The notes: generated by a model from the sequence alone, not told the origin. Shown: positions 9,142-19,279, counted from the stretch's first letter. The stretch is 64,000 nt of DNA from Mesorhizobium opportunistum WSM2075 (GCF_000176035.2 NC_015675.1:1054001-1118000), one strand, 5' to 3'. Made by a program: numbers and translations.

Positions 9142-11034
9142 CTACGCAACTCCAGCGATCGCCCTGGCGAATTCGCTTGCCGAGAAAGGTTCGAGGTCGT
9201 CGACCTGTTCGCCGACGCCGATGAAATAGACCGGCAATTTGTGCTTTGCCGCGATCGCCACCAGAATACCGCCGCGCGCCGTGCCGTCCAGCTTGGTCAT
9301 CACCAGGCCGTTGACGCCGGCGACATTGCGGAAGATCTCGACCTGGTTGAGCGCGTTCTGGCCGGTGGTGGCGTCGACAGTCTGCAGCACGGTGTGCGGC
9401 GCTTCCGGGTCGAGCTTGCCGAGCACGCGGACGATCTTTTCCAGTTCCGCCATCAGCTCGGTCTTGTTCTGCAGGCGGCCGGCGGTGTCGATGATCAGCA
9501 CGTCGGAGCCGGCTTCCTTCGCTCGTTCGAAAGCATCGTAGGCGAGGCCGGCGGCATCGGCACCGAGCTTGGAGGCGATGACCGGCGAGTTCGTGCGCTC
9601 GCCCCAGATCTTGAGCTGTTCGATCGCGGCAGCGCGGAAAGTGTCGCCGGCGGCGAGCATAACCGACAGGCCGCCATCGGTCAGTTTTGCCGCGAGCTTG
9701 CCGATGGTCGTGGTCTTGCCGGTGCCATTGACGCCGACCACCAGGATGACATGCGGCTTGTGCGAGAGGTCGAGCTCCAACGGCATGGCGACGTGGGTCA
9801 GCACCTTCTCCACCTCGGCCGCCATGATGGCGCGCACTTCGGTGTCGGAGACGTCCTTGCCGTAGCGGCTGGAGGCTAGAGCATCGGTGACGCGCAAGGC
9901 TGTCTCCATGCCGAGATCGGCGCGGATCAGTACGTCTTCGAGGTCCTGCAGCGTGTCCTCGTCCAGCTTGCGCTTGGTGAAGACGCCGGCGATGTTGCCG
10001 GTGAGTTCGCGCGAGGAGCGGGCGAGCCCGTCGCGCATGCGCTGGAACCAGGAGCGCCTCGGTGCCGGCTCCGGCGCCTTCGCCGATTCGGCCTTCTGCT
10101 CGACCTTCTTGGTGACGGTCACCTTGCCAGGAGCGGGTTTGGGCTCCGGCGCCGGCGGTGGCGGAACAGGCGCTGGTTTTACCTCCCCCTCGATGGGGGA
10201 GGTCCCAAGCGAAGCTTGGGGGTGGGGGTGACTGGCGTCGGCGTCGGCGCTATCACCCCACCCCGCCGCTTCGCGTCGACCCTCCCCATCGAGGGGAGGG
10301 TGGGGCGCTGGTGCTTCTTCCTTCTCCCCGTCCCTATACGGGGAGAAGGTGCCGGCAGGCGGATGAGGGGCGGCGCTGGCCTTTGAAGTCGGCTGTGCGG
10401 AAGGCGCGGCCGGCGGCACCTCGACAGGTGCGGGCTGTTCGGCTGGGACCTCGGCAGGCGGGACCGGCACTTCGACGGGCGCTTGTTCCGGCGGTCCCTC
10501 CGGGCGCGACGGAACAATTTCCGGCTCGGCCGGCGCGGGAGCAGGAACTTCTTGCGGCTGAGGCTCGGGAACGGGCTCCGGAGCCGCCGGGGGTACCGGA
10601 ATTTCCTCTGGCGCCGGTGGCTCCGGGGTCTCTGGCGCGGGTGCCGGCTCCTCGTCCGGCTCCGGTCCGGGCAGCGGTTCCGGCTCGGATGGAACCGTCG
10701 GCTCGGGCGCAGGCGGGATGGTGGGCGCCGGCTCGGGTGCTGGTTCTTCGGGTGCCGGCTGAGGCGCGGGCTTTACCTCCCCCTCGAGGGGGGAGGTCCC
10801 GAGCGCAGCTCGGGGGTGGGGGTGACTGGCGCTGGCGTCGGCGCTGTCACCCCGCCCCGCCGCTTCGCGTCGACCCTCCCCCTCGGGGGGAGGGTGGGGC
10901 GCAGGCTCGGCCGCCGGCTTCAGCGCGTCCAGCGCATCCCATTTGATCGGCGGGAGGGGGGCGGTCTCGTCGATCCGCTCCTCGACAATTTCTTTCTTGC
11001 CGAACGAAAATATCTTCTTGAAAAAACCAGCCAT
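9142..11034 (-). CDS. ftsY: signal recognition particle receptor FtsY with a repeat-bearing Pro/Ala-rich linker
   Basis: SRP receptor GTPase that docks SRP-ribosome complexes at the membrane. It has 630 residues. Residues 1-40 are a short start (MAGFFKKIFSFGKKE). Residues 41-320 are a low-complexity Pro/Ala/Glu linker. Residues 325-630 are the NG domain with GVNGTGKTTTIGKL at 434-447, DTAGR at 516-520 and TKLDGTARGG at 580-589. The linker contains two nearly identical blocks, residues 45-88 and 243-287 (both with HPHP..., LGTSP, EGEVKPAP), plus a third block at 222-240. All three correspond to palindromic DNA repeats translated in frame. It is 12 bases downstream of mtaB. Confidence 0.95.
   Translation of the reverse strand: MAGFFKKIFSFGKKEIVEERIDETAPLPPIKWDALDALKPAAEPAPHPPPEGEGRREAAGRGDSADASASHPHPRAALGTSPLEGEVKPAPQPAPEEPAPEPAPTIPPAPEPTVPSEPEPLPGPEPDEEPAPAPETPEPPAPEEIPVPPAAPEPVPEPQPQEVPAPAPAEPEIVPSRPEGPPEQAPVEVPVPPAEVPAEQPAPVEVPPAAPSAQPTSKASAAPHPPAGTFSPYRDGEKEEAPAPHPPLDGEGRREAAGWGDSADADASHPHPQASLGTSPIEGEVKPAPVPPPPAPEPKPAPGKVTVTKKVEQKAESAKAPEPAPRRSWFQRMRDGLARSSRELTGNIAGVFTKRKLDEDTLQDLEDVLIRADLGMETALRVTDALASSRYGKDVSDTEVRAIMAAEVEKVLTHVAMPLELDLSHKPHVILVVGVNGTGKTTTIGKLAAKLTDGGLSVMLAAGDTFRAAAIEQLKIWGERTNSPVIASKLGADAAGLAYDAFERAKEAGSDVLIIDTAGRLQNKTELMAELEKIVRVLGKLDPEAPHTVLQTVDATTGQNALNQVEIFRNVAGVNGLVMTKLDGTARGGILVAIAAKHKLPVYFIGVGEQVDDLEPFSASEFARAIAGVA
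10182..10305. repeat. palindromic repeat inserted in frame in ftsY (copy 2)
   Basis: A 124-base element with CCTCCCC...GGGGAGG outer arms and an inner CCAAGC-GAA-GCTTGG hairpin. It is nearly identical, over the same length, to 10776-10899. On the minus strand it is translated as PHPPLDGEGRREAAG..., about residues 244-285 of FtsY, without a stop. Confidence 0.88.
10315..10371. repeat. partial palindromic repeat in ftsY, family G type
   Basis: CTTCTCCCCG...CGGGGAGAAGG followed by the GCCGGCAGGCGGATGAGGGG module. This matches the arm of the intergenic element at 62179-62350. It is translated in frame as PHPPAGTFSPYRDGEKEE in the FtsY linker. Confidence 0.75.
10776..10899. repeat. palindromic repeat inserted in frame in ftsY (copy 1)
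   Basis: Second 124-base copy of the element at 10182-10305, same orientation and same reading frame. It encodes PHPPPEGEGRREAAG..., about residues 46-86 of FtsY. It keeps the self-complementary ends CCTCCCCCTCGAGGGGGGAG and the CCCTCCCC...GGGGAGGG stem. Confidence 0.88.
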
Positions 11035-11046
11035 GCTTTGCGTTTC

Positions 11047-12387
11047 TCAGGCGGCGCAAGCGGCAAGCGGGGCCGCGATCAGCCGGGCGCCATCGTGGTC
11101 AGTAATTGTCGCTTCGACGATCTCGCCCGGCGCGCCGGTGCCCAATGCGGCAAGCGTGAAGCCTTCGGTGCGGCCAAGCCCGTCACGCTCGATCAGGATC
11201 GACTGGCGCGTGCCGGGAAGTGACGACAGGTGACGCCGATAGGCGGCTTCACCGGCTGCACGCAGCCGGGCGGCGCGCTGCTTGACCACCTCGCGGCGCA
11301 GCTGCGGCATGCGTGCCGCGGGCGTGCCTTCGCGCGGGCTGAACGGAAAGACGTGGAGATGGGTCAGGCCGCACTCCGCGACGATATTGATCGAGTTCTC
11401 GAACATGTCGTCGGTCTCGGTCGGGAAGCCGGCGATGATGTCGGCGCCGAAGACGATTGCAGGGCGCAGCTTGCGCACATCCTCGCAGAAGCGGATCGAC
11501 TGGTCGCGCAGATGGCGGCGCTTCATGCGCTTCAGGATCATGTCGTCGCCCGACTGCAGCGAGAGGTGCAGATGCGGCATTAGCCTGGGCTCGTTGGCGA
11601 TGGCGTCGAGCAGTTCGTCATCGGCCTCGATCGAATCGATCGACGACAGCCGCAGGCGCTTCACGTCCGGCACCTGCCGGAGGATCGTCTTCACAAGCTT
11701 GCCGAGCTTGGGCGCGCCCGGCAGGTCGGCGCCGAAAGACGTCATGTCGACGCCGGTCAGCACGATCTCGGCATAACCATTGCCGGCGAGACGCTTGACC
11801 TGCTCGACCACGGCGCCCATCGGCACCGAGCGCGAATTGCCGCGGCCGTAAGGGATGATGCAGAAGGTGCAGCGATGGTCGCAGCCGTTCTGCACCTGGA
11901 CGAAGGCACGCGCCCGGCCCTCGATGGCGTCGACCATATGGCCGGCGGTTTCGCGCACCGAGAAGATGTCGTTGACGCGGGCCTTCTCGGTGTCATTGAC
12001 GCCGAAATCCGGCAGCGCGCGATAGGAATGCGCCCGCAACTTCTCCTCATTGCCAAGCACGAGATCGACCTCGTCCATTGCGGCGAATTTTTCAGGCTCG
12101 GTTTGCGCGGCGCAGCCGGTGACGATGATGCGCGCCTGCGGGTTGTCGCGGCGCGCCTTGCGGATCGCCTGCCTGGCCTGGCGCACGGCCTCGCCGGTGA
12201 CGGCGCAGGTGTTGAAGATCACGGCACCGCCGGCCAGCGCGCCGAGACCCGCCGTTTCGGCCTCGCGCCGCATCACCTCGGATTCATAGGTGTTCAGCCG
12301 GCAGCCGAAGGTCACCACGTCGATGCGGCTAGGGGCCTCGGAAAGGGAGCCATCGACGTTCGGGCTCTTGGACAGAGCAACCGACAT
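11047..12387 (-). CDS. mtaB: tRNA N6-threonylcarbamoyladenosine(37) methylthiotransferase MtaB
   Basis: Radical SAM enzyme that adds the methylthio group of ms2t6A37 in tRNA. The 446-residue protein has the UPF0004 domain first (Cys29 in TFGCRLN, Cys61, Cys92). The radical SAM triad follows, Cys169, Cys173 and Cys176 in NGCDHRCTFCIIPYGRGNSR, then a TRAM-like C-terminus. GCRLN and the length favour MtaB over MiaB. The ATG at 12387 overlaps the dapF stop (TGATG); a longer start at 12456 inside dapF is rejected. Coupled with dapF upstream and ftsY downstream. Confidence 0.93.
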   Translation of the reverse strand: MSVALSKSPNVDGSLSEAPSRIDVVTFGCRLNTYESEVMRREAETAGLGALAGGAVIFNTCAVTGEAVRQARQAIRKARRDNPQARIIVTGCAAQTEPEKFAAMDEVDLVLGNEEKLRAHSYRALPDFGVNDTEKARVNDIFSVRETAGHMVDAIEGRARAFVQVQNGCDHRCTFCIIPYGRGNSRSVPMGAVVEQVKRLAGNGYAEIVLTGVDMTSFGADLPGAPKLGKLVKTILRQVPDVKRLRLSSIDSIEADDELLDAIANEPRLMPHLHLSLQSGDDMILKRMKRRHLRDQSIRFCEDVRKLRPAIVFGADIIAGFPTETDDMFENSINIVAECGLTHLHVFPFSPREGTPAARMPQLRREVVKQRAARLRAAGEAAYRRHLSSLPGTRQSILIERDGLGRTEGFTLAALGTGAPGEIVEATITDHDGARLIAAPLAACAA

Positions 12388-13271
12388 CAGGCCGCGCTTT
12401 CGGTGTCGCGGGCCCAGGCGCCGGTCGAGGGATCGAAGCTGCCGGAAAATTCCCATTCGGCGGCACCCGTCAGGATGACGTGGTCATCGTCGCGCCATTC
12501 GACATGCAGCGTGCCGCCGCCGGGGGTCAGCAGGCTGACGCTGCGCCCGGTCCGCCTGGTGCGGGCCGCTGCCACCACGGCGGCGCAGGAGGCGGTGCCG
12601 CAGGCCTTGGTCAGGCCGGCGCCGCGTTCCCAGGTGCGGATGATCATGCTCTCGGGCGACGTGACCTGCGCGATCGTGATGTTGGCGCGTTCGGGGAAGA
12701 TCGGGTGGTTTTCGAGCAGCGGACCGAAACGGTCGAGCTCGTAGGACCAGACGTCGCGGTCGACCCAGAAGATGGCGTGCGGGTTGCCCATCGAGACGGC
12801 GGAGGGGGAATGCAGCACCGGCGCGTCGATCGGGCCGATCTGCAATTCGATCATGCGGGTGTCGCGGAATTCTTCGGCCAGCGGAATGTCCTGCCAGCCG
12901 AAACGCGGCATGCCCATGTCGACCGAGATCGAGCCGTCGGCATGTTCACTGGCGTTGAGGATGCCGGCGACGGTCTCGAAGGTGAAGCTCTTTTGGCCAG
13001 TCTCCGCGGCGAGCGCCTGGACGACGCAGCGCATGCCGTTGCCGCAGGCCTGTGCACCGGTGCCGTCGGAATTCAGGATGTCGATGAAAAAGGCGGTGCC
13101 CGGCGTCCTTGCGTCATGGATCGCCATGATCTGGTCGAAGCCGGTCGCGGCATCGGCGTTGAGCGTGATCGCCGCGGCCGCCGTCACCCGATCGGCGCGA
13201 CCGCGCATGTCGGCGACGATAATCTCGTTGCCGATGCCGTTCATCTTGGCGAAAGGGGTCGTGCTTGCCAT
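12387..13271 (-). CDS. dapF: diaminopimelate epimerase
   Basis: Converts LL- to meso-diaminopimelate for lysine and peptidoglycan synthesis. The 294-residue protein has the two catalytic cysteines, Cys76 in ACGNGMRCV and Cys224 in KACGTASCA, and a starting segment [14 protein letters not shown] (HG replaced by NG), as in many rhizobial enzymes. First gene of the minus-strand dapF-mtaB-ftsY-ispZ run. Length is normal. Confidence 0.95.
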   Translation of the reverse strand: MASTTPFAKMNGIGNEIIVADMRGRADRVTAAAAITLNADAATGFDQIMAIHDARTPGTAFFIDILNSDGTGAQACGNGMRCVVQALAAETGQKSFTFETVAGILNASEHADGSISVDMGMPRFGWQDIPLAEEFRDTRMIELQIGPIDAPVLHSPSAVSMGNPHAIFWVDRDVWSYELDRFGPLLENHPIFPERANITIAQVTSPESMIIRTWERGAGLTKACGTASCAAVVAAARTRRTGRSVSLLTPGGGTLHVEWRDDDHVILTGAAEWEFSGSFDPSTGAWARDTESAA

Positions 13272-13344
13272 CGCTCCGAAAAGTTCCGTGTCCGTTTGGC
13301 GCTATATGGCGGAAACGGGCGGGAATTACCAGTGCGCAGCCGCT

Positions 13345-13506
13345 TTACGTCACCGCGAAGACCCCAAACAAGATCAGCAGGAAGATGATGAGCACGATAC
13401 CGATAAGGATGCGCGCGCCAGTGGCTGCGGCCCCGGCCAACGCCGGCATGCCGAGCAGGCTGGCGGCGGCGGCGATGATCAGGAGAATGATGATCCATCT
13501 GAGCAT
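13345..13506 (-). CDS. DUF1328 small membrane protein
   Basis: A 53-residue, almost wholly hydrophobic protein with two membrane helices, starting MLRWIIILLIIAAAASLLG and ending LILFGVFAVT. This is the DUF1328 (YtjA-like) pattern found in many proteobacteria. A GAGAGG ribosome-binding site precedes ATG 13506. Function unknown; homologues are often stress-induced. It lies upstream of dapF on the same strand. Confidence 0.85.
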   Translation of the reverse strand: MLRWIIILLIIAAAASLLGMPALAGAAATGARILIGIVLIIFLLILFGVFAVT

Positions 13507-13603
13507 GGAAATGCCTCTCGAGCCGACAGATTTTGTAACTGCATGAAAACGCTGCTGTCGTGCTTGGGTTCCGTCGCTCGCGAGGGAATGTCAGCGGCGA
13601 AAC

Positions 13604-14170
13604 CTAGCCGGCGATCTCGATGTCGGTGCTGAACGGCCCCGTCTTGCTCGAATTCTCGTCGTGCATGAGGAAGTCGCAGCGGTATTTGCCGGGCGGCAAG
13701 CCATCGAGGGACAGGTCCAGCTTGAAGAACAGTTCGCGGTTGCGCGAGCGCGAGGCGACCTGGACGCGGCTGATCTTCTCCATCTTGCCGAGTTCCTCGC
13801 CGGAGGCTGAAACCACGGTCAGGTCAACCGAAAGCGAGATCTGCTTGTTGCCGAGCCCGTCGGAGCCGTAGCCGTAGCCGACCGGCTCCATGTAGAGCAC
13901 GATCTTCTCGCCGGGTTTATAGATGTGGTTCGCGCGCTCGGTGTAGATGCCGAAGCCCGCCGCGGTGTCGACGTGCTTGACGTTGAGGACGGCGAGCGGC
14001 ATCGCCTCCCACAGCGCGTCCTCGGCACCGCGGAACTTTTCCAGCGCGCCGGCGGAATCACCGGACTGGAGCAGCTTTTCGGCTTCGGCGGCACGGTCGC
14101 CGATCTCACCGGCAAAGGCCGTCGAGGTGGAGATTGCGGCGGCGACGAGGGCTGCCAGGACTGTTTTCAT
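13604..14170 (-). CDS. exported hypothetical protein
   Basis: A 188-residue protein with an N-terminal signal peptide (MKTVLAALVAAAISTSTAFA, cleavage likely before GEIGD). A helical stretch rich in Ala/Glu follows, then beta-rich sequence with KPGEKIVLYMEPVGYGYG and a C-terminal LPPGKYRCDFLMHDENS. I do not recognise a family with certainty. The C-terminal half looks like an immunoglobulin-like or ligand-binding periplasmic fold (inference). ATG 14170 is preferred over 14197 because it opens the signal peptide. Confidence 0.8.
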   Translation of the reverse strand: MKTVLAALVAAAISTSTAFAGEIGDRAAEAEKLLQSGDSAGALEKFRGAEDALWEAMPLAVLNVKHVDTAAGFGIYTERANHIYKPGEKIVLYMEPVGYGYGSDGLGNKQISLSVDLTVVSASGEELGKMEKISRVQVASRSRNRELFFKLDLSLDGLPPGKYRCDFLMHDENSSKTGPFSTDIEIAG

Positions 14171-14260
14171 GAGGCGCGACTCCGTTCCTCGAGACATGAT
14201 GACATCATGGTGGGCGAAAACCGCCGTGAGGTAAACGCCAATCCAGGCAGATACCGAGCC

Positions 14261-15301
14261 TCAGGGCACGTCCCAGACTTCACCGGGCCGCAAGGCGCGA
14301 AAGCGCTCCGGCGACAGCTGCTCGGCCGCAAGCGCCTCGGCCAGTTTCCGGACCGGCTCGTCGATCGGCTCATCGGTGAGCTGGAACGTGCCCCAGTGGC
14401 AGCCGGCGGCGAAAGCCGCATTGCACAGTTTCATGCCCTGCACCGCTTCCTCCGGGTTCTGGTGCTGGGATGCCATGAACCAGCGTGGTTCGTAGGCGCC
14501 GATCGGCAGGATGGCGAAGCGGAAGCCACCATGCTTCCCAGCCATCAGCCGGTAGTTGATGCCATCGTGGAAGCCGGTGTCGCCGGCGAAGTAGGTCTTG
14601 CCGCCCGGTGTCTCCACAACGAAGCCGGCCCACAGCGCCATGCGCCGGTCGCGGGCGCCGCGCGCCGACCAGTGATGCGCCGGCTCGACATGAATGAAGG
14701 CGCCATTGCCGAGCTCGATCCTGTCGCCCCAGTCATGCGCCGCCAGCCGCATGCCGGGAACCGCCTGGCCAATCAGCATGTCATTGCCGAGCGGAGTGAT
14801 CAGCAGCGGGTCATGGCTGGCTTTCAACTGCCTGAGCGTGGCGAGGTCGAGATGGTCGTAATGGTTGTGGCTGACCAGCACGAGGTCGATCGGCGGCAGG
14901 TCGGCAAAGGCGATCCCCGGCGGATTGATACGCTTTGGGCCGGCAAAGGAAAACGGCGATGCGCGCGGCGACCAGACCGGATCGGTGAGGATGTTCAGGC
15001 CGGCCGTCTGGACCAGCAAGGTCGAATGGCCGACCATGGTCACGGTCAGACCGGAGCCGTTTACTCGCCCCGCCGGCCTCGCCTGCGGCAGGGGGCTCGG
15101 ATCGGTGGCCGGCCATTTGGCGCGTTGGCCGCTGAACTGCCATTTCAGCAGATCGGCGAAACGGCCGGGCAACTGGCCGCCGGGATTGAAGAACAGGCTG
15201 CCGTCGAAATGATCGCTGGGCGGGCCGCTGTAATAGCGGTTGGCGACTTTCGGTCTCGCGGCCAAATTCTTGCGCTCCGGCAGGGTTGGATTTCTAGACA
15301 T
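14261..15301 (-). CDS. MBL-fold metallo-hydrolase (NAPE-PLD/UlaG-like)
   Basis: A 346-residue metallo-beta-lactamase-fold hydrolase. The zinc motif HNHYDHLD is at 145-152, with GHSTLLVQT before it and YFAGDTGFHDG after it. The N-terminal FDGSLFFNPGG and AKWPATDPSP segments are typical of the N-acyl-phosphatidylethanolamine phospholipase D-like group, so a lipid or phosphodiester substrate is possible but unproven. ATG 15301 is chosen; an upstream frame to 15520 overlaps the divergent VOC gene. Confidence 0.87.
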   Translation of the reverse strand: MSRNPTLPERKNLAARPKVANRYYSGPPSDHFDGSLFFNPGGQLPGRFADLLKWQFSGQRAKWPATDPSPLPQARPAGRVNGSGLTVTMVGHSTLLVQTAGLNILTDPVWSPRASPFSFAGPKRINPPGIAFADLPPIDLVLVSHNHYDHLDLATLRQLKASHDPLLITPLGNDMLIGQAVPGMRLAAHDWGDRIELGNGAFIHVEPAHHWSARGARDRRMALWAGFVVETPGGKTYFAGDTGFHDGINYRLMAGKHGGFRFAILPIGAYEPRWFMASQHQNPEEAVQGMKLCNAAFAAGCHWGTFQLTDEPIDEPVRKLAEALAAEQLSPERFRALRPGEVWDVP

Positions 15302-15422
15302 AAGCGCTGCCTTGGCTGGCGCAAGCATTTGGCGAGCGAATGCCAAGGGTGAGGCAGCCGGTTCGACTAGGATCGCCCCGGTTCGAGTGGGATCGCCAAG
15401 GATTGGGAGCGAGGACAACGCC

Positions 15423-15866
15423 ATGGCCATGAAGCGGACGAAGACGCCATGGATGAAGGCCGAGGATTTCGGCCGCTCGCTGGCGCGCGGCATCGGCGTC
15501 AACCTGCTGGTAAGCGACATGGCGGCGATGGAGGCCTTCTGCCGGGACGTGCTCGGCGCCCATATGATCTATGCCGACGAAGATTTCGCGGCGATCGAGC
15601 TTCTGGGATCGGTGTTCATGCTGCACGCCGACCACTCCTATCTCGACAATCCGATGACCGGGGTCGTCGCCGGCATCGAGACGCGCGGCGCCGGCATCGA
15701 ACTGCGTCTCTATGGCGCGGATCCTGATGCGGTCGAGGCGGCGGCACTGGAACATGGCCACATCGTGCTGGCCGGCTCGATCGACAAGCCGCATGGCTTG
15801 CGCGAATGCCATATCGTCGGGCCGGACGGATATGTGTTCGTGCCGAGCGCGCGTCTAGCGCCGTAA
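15423..15866 (+). CDS. VOC (glyoxalase/bleomycin resistance) family protein
   Basis: A 147-residue vicinal-oxygen-chelate protein with GIGVNLLVSDMAAMEAFCRD near residue 20 and the closing strand RECHIVGPDGYVFVPS. Such proteins are metal-dependent isomerases, dioxygenases or binding proteins. ATG 15423 follows GGAGCGAGG; the long upstream frame to 15240 overlaps the divergent gene and is rejected. Substrate unknown. Confidence 0.83.
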   Translation: MAMKRTKTPWMKAEDFGRSLARGIGVNLLVSDMAAMEAFCRDVLGAHMIYADEDFAAIELLGSVFMLHADHSYLDNPMTGVVAGIETRGAGIELRLYGADPDAVEAAALEHGHIVLAGSIDKPHGLRECHIVGPDGYVFVPSARLAP

Positions 15867-16004
15867 ATGCGATAAATTTGCAACAAATCTTGCTGCAAAC
15901 CCTATTTTAACCATATCGGGTTGAAATTTCGCCACCTTCTCCATCTTGGTGGAGGTGAGATTGCGCGGACGGCATCCCCCCAGCCGGATCCGACGGAGGT
16001 TGCA

Positions 16005-16544
16005 ATGAATTTTTCGAAAAGCGGTCTGGTGGCCGTATCGTTGGCAGCGCTTTTTGCGGGCGGCTGCTCGACCTCACGCTTCTCGTCGATGGACGACCAG
16101 CAGCCGGCGCCGCTGCAGCCGGCCCCGGCCGGCCAGGTGACCTCCAACCAGCTGCCGCCGCCGGCCGCGCCCGGCACCACCGACCCAGCGCAATTCCCGA
16201 CAGCGCCGGCGAACACGCAGGTCGCGTCCTTGCCGCCGGATGGCACAGCGCCGGCAGGGGCCGCGGACCTCAGCGCGGCCAGCGTCGCCGGCGTATGGAA
16301 CGTCAGCGTTGCCGGCCAGAGCTGCAAGGTGGCGACGCCGCAGACCAAGTTCGGCGCCGGCTTCCGCGCCGGGCCGCTGCATTGCCCGGCGCCGATCGAC
16401 GGCATCAAGTCCTGGAACGTCGCCGGCAAGCAGCTGACGCTCTATGACGAGAATGGCGGTTCGCTGGCGCGGCTCTATTCCTCGGGCGGCTCGAAATTCG
16501 ACGGCCAGACTTCCAGCGGCCAGGCGATTTCGCTTACAAGGTAG
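16005..16544 (+). CDS. omp19: outer membrane lipoprotein Omp19 / AprI-Inh metalloprotease inhibitor family
   Basis: A 179-residue lipoprotein. The signal peptide ends in lipobox LFAGGC with the lipidated Cys at residue 21. A Pro/Ala-rich spacer follows, then an Inh-type beta-barrel: VAGVWNVSVAGQSCKVATPQ, GFRAGPLHCPAPIDG and GKQLTLYDENGG. This architecture and several strings match Brucella Omp19, a surface lipoprotein that inhibits host proteases. Start ATG 16005 follows GGAGG. The role here is probably protection from proteases, by inference from Brucella. Confidence 0.9.
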   Translation: MNFSKSGLVAVSLAALFAGGCSTSRFSSMDDQQPAPLQPAPAGQVTSNQLPPPAAPGTTDPAQFPTAPANTQVASLPPDGTAPAGAADLSAASVAGVWNVSVAGQSCKVATPQTKFGAGFRAGPLHCPAPIDGIKSWNVAGKQLTLYDENGGSLARLYSSGGSKFDGQTSSGQAISLTR

Positions 16545-16559
16545 GCTATGTATGCCGAT

Positions 16560-16677
16560 ATTCAGGTGATGCCGGCCTGCGAACGGCGGTTTTCTGCGCT
16601 TCCGGTGCTCACGTACTTTAAGTACGCTCCGCTCCGGTTCTCGAAAGCCACCATTCTCGGCTAGGCCTGACCTGAAT
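16560..16677. repeat. palindromic repeat, family C copy 2
   Basis: Arms ATTCAGGT/ACCTGAAT enclose the same inner module as 6593-6741 (TTTCTGCGCTTCCGGTGCTC and GTACGCTCCGCTCCGGTTCTC). The outer arms differ from copy 1, so only the core is conserved. Confidence 0.85.
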
Positions 16678-16729
16678 CTCAACACACCTAGTCCCTGAGG
16701 ATTCTTGCTCTGTACAAACGACGTGACCG

Positions 16730-17917
16730 ATGCATCTGCGTGACGGCCTCCAGACCCATGCGACCGTCAGGCAGCGCTACGACCATCTGGTGGAAACCGG
16801 CGGGATCGAACGCGATCCGGCGCAGGAACGCATCGCCGCGGCACTCGACCGGCTGACATCGGAGATCTCGGCAAAACGGCTGGCGCACAAGTCGAGTGCG
16901 CTGGGCTGGCTGTTTGCCCGCAAGCGCGAGACGCGGGACATCGTCAAGGGCCTCTATATCCATGGCGGCGTCGGTCGCGGCAAGACCATGCTGATGGACA
17001 TGTTCTTCGAGCTGCTACCGGTCCGGCGCAAGCGCCGGGTCCACTTCAACGACTTCATGGCCGACGTGCAGGACCGCATCCAGAAGCATCGGCAGGCGCG
17101 CAAGAATGGCGAGGTCAGGGAAGACGACCCGATCCCGCCGGTTGCCAAGACGCTGGCCGAGCAGGCCTGGGTGTTGTGCTTCGACGAGTTCTCGGTCACC
17201 GACATCGCCGATGCGATGATCCTGTCGCGGCTGTTCTCGGCATTGTTCGCCAGCGGCGTGGTGCTGGTCGCCACCTCGAACGTGGCACCGGAGAACCTTT
17301 ATAGCGACGGGCTGAACCGCCAGCTGTTCCTGCCGTTCATCGCCATACTGGAACGGCACGCCCAGGTGCTGTCGCTCGACAGTGACAAGGACTACCGGCT
17401 CGAAAAGCTCGCCCGCACGCCGGTCTATGTCACGCCGGCGGACGCTGCCGCCGACCATATGCTCGACGCGGCGTGGCAAACGATGACGCGCGGCGCGCCG
17501 ACGGCCGCGACATCGCTGACGCTGAAGGGCCGGCAAGTGATCGTGCCGGCCGCCGCCGGCGACGCGGCGCGTTTTTCCTTCGCCGATCTCTGCGAAAAGC
17601 CGCTCGGCGCTCGCGATTTCCTGGCCATTGCCGGGCGCTTCTCGACCGTCTTCATCGACCATGTGCCGGTGCTGGGCGAAGGCAAACGCAACGAGGCCAA
17701 GCGCTTCATCCTGCTGATCGACACGCTTTACGACCATCACACACGGCTGGTGGTGAGCGCCGACGCTCCGCCGCAAGAGCTTTATGTGGCCAAGCGCGGC
17801 GTAGAGGTGTTCGAATTCGAACGCACGGCCTCACGCCTGATCGAGATGCAGAGCCGGGACTGGCTGGAGGATTGGGCGGAGCGTCGGAAGGCGAAGGCGG
17901 CGCAGGCGCAGGCCTAA
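16730..17917 (+). CDS. zapE: cell division protein ZapE / AFG1-like ATPase
   Basis: A 395-residue P-loop ATPase. Walker A GGVGRGKT lies at 79-86 and Walker B WVLCFDEFSVTD near 155. The mid-protein ATSNVAPENLYSDGLNR is the AFG1/ZapE signature, and a VSADAPPQELY segment lies near the end. ZapE stabilises or destabilises FtsZ rings in E. coli; mitochondrial AFG1 aids respiratory complex quality control. It sits upstream of mdh, as is common in rhizobia. Cytoplasmic. Confidence 0.92.
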   Translation: MHLRDGLQTHATVRQRYDHLVETGGIERDPAQERIAAALDRLTSEISAKRLAHKSSALGWLFARKRETRDIVKGLYIHGGVGRGKTMLMDMFFELLPVRRKRRVHFNDFMADVQDRIQKHRQARKNGEVREDDPIPPVAKTLAEQAWVLCFDEFSVTDIADAMILSRLFSALFASGVVLVATSNVAPENLYSDGLNRQLFLPFIAILERHAQVLSLDSDKDYRLEKLARTPVYVTPADAAADHMLDAAWQTMTRGAPTAATSLTLKGRQVIVPAAAGDAARFSFADLCEKPLGARDFLAIAGRFSTVFIDHVPVLGEGKRNEAKRFILLIDTLYDHHTRLVVSADAPPQELYVAKRGVEVFEFERTASRLIEMQSRDWLEDWAERRKAKAAQAQA

Positions 17918-18045
17918 GGTTCACAAGGTTGAGATCCTTCGCGCCCCCCGCTGTCCCGCAGCTTCCAAGACTCGAACACATCCTCGGCGACCCGCATCAC
18001 AAGGGCGTCATCGCCGGCTTCAAGCCTTACGATCTCCATCTTCAT
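17914..18045 (-). pseudogene. possible truncated GNAT acetyltransferase remnant
   Basis: A 43-codon minus-strand frame begins MKMEIVRLEAGDDALVMRVA and reads on through EDVFES before losing similarity. Its first 27 or so residues look like the N-terminus of an AAC(3)-I/GNAT-type acetyltransferase, with the rest absent. It overlaps the zapE stop by four bases. The remaining sequence up to 18140 holds only the palindrome TTTACGTAAA near 18082. Low certainty; similarity is from memory of the family. Confidence 0.3.
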
Positions 18046-18136
18046 TGTGTAGATACCTCCAAGTCGGCTTACAAACTTTGACGTTTACGTAAACCCCAAA
18101 CCATCTAACCGATTGAAAATGCTCACACCAAAATAA

Positions 18137-19249
<1,113 letters not shown>

Positions 19250-19279
19250 ACCCCAGCAGCCGATCTGGAGACAACCCAT

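Noticed and set aside
10158..11223. Plus-strand frames opposite the ftsY linker
   Set aside because: Arg/Pro/Gly-rich translations of the repeats and linker; ftsY on the minus strand explains them.
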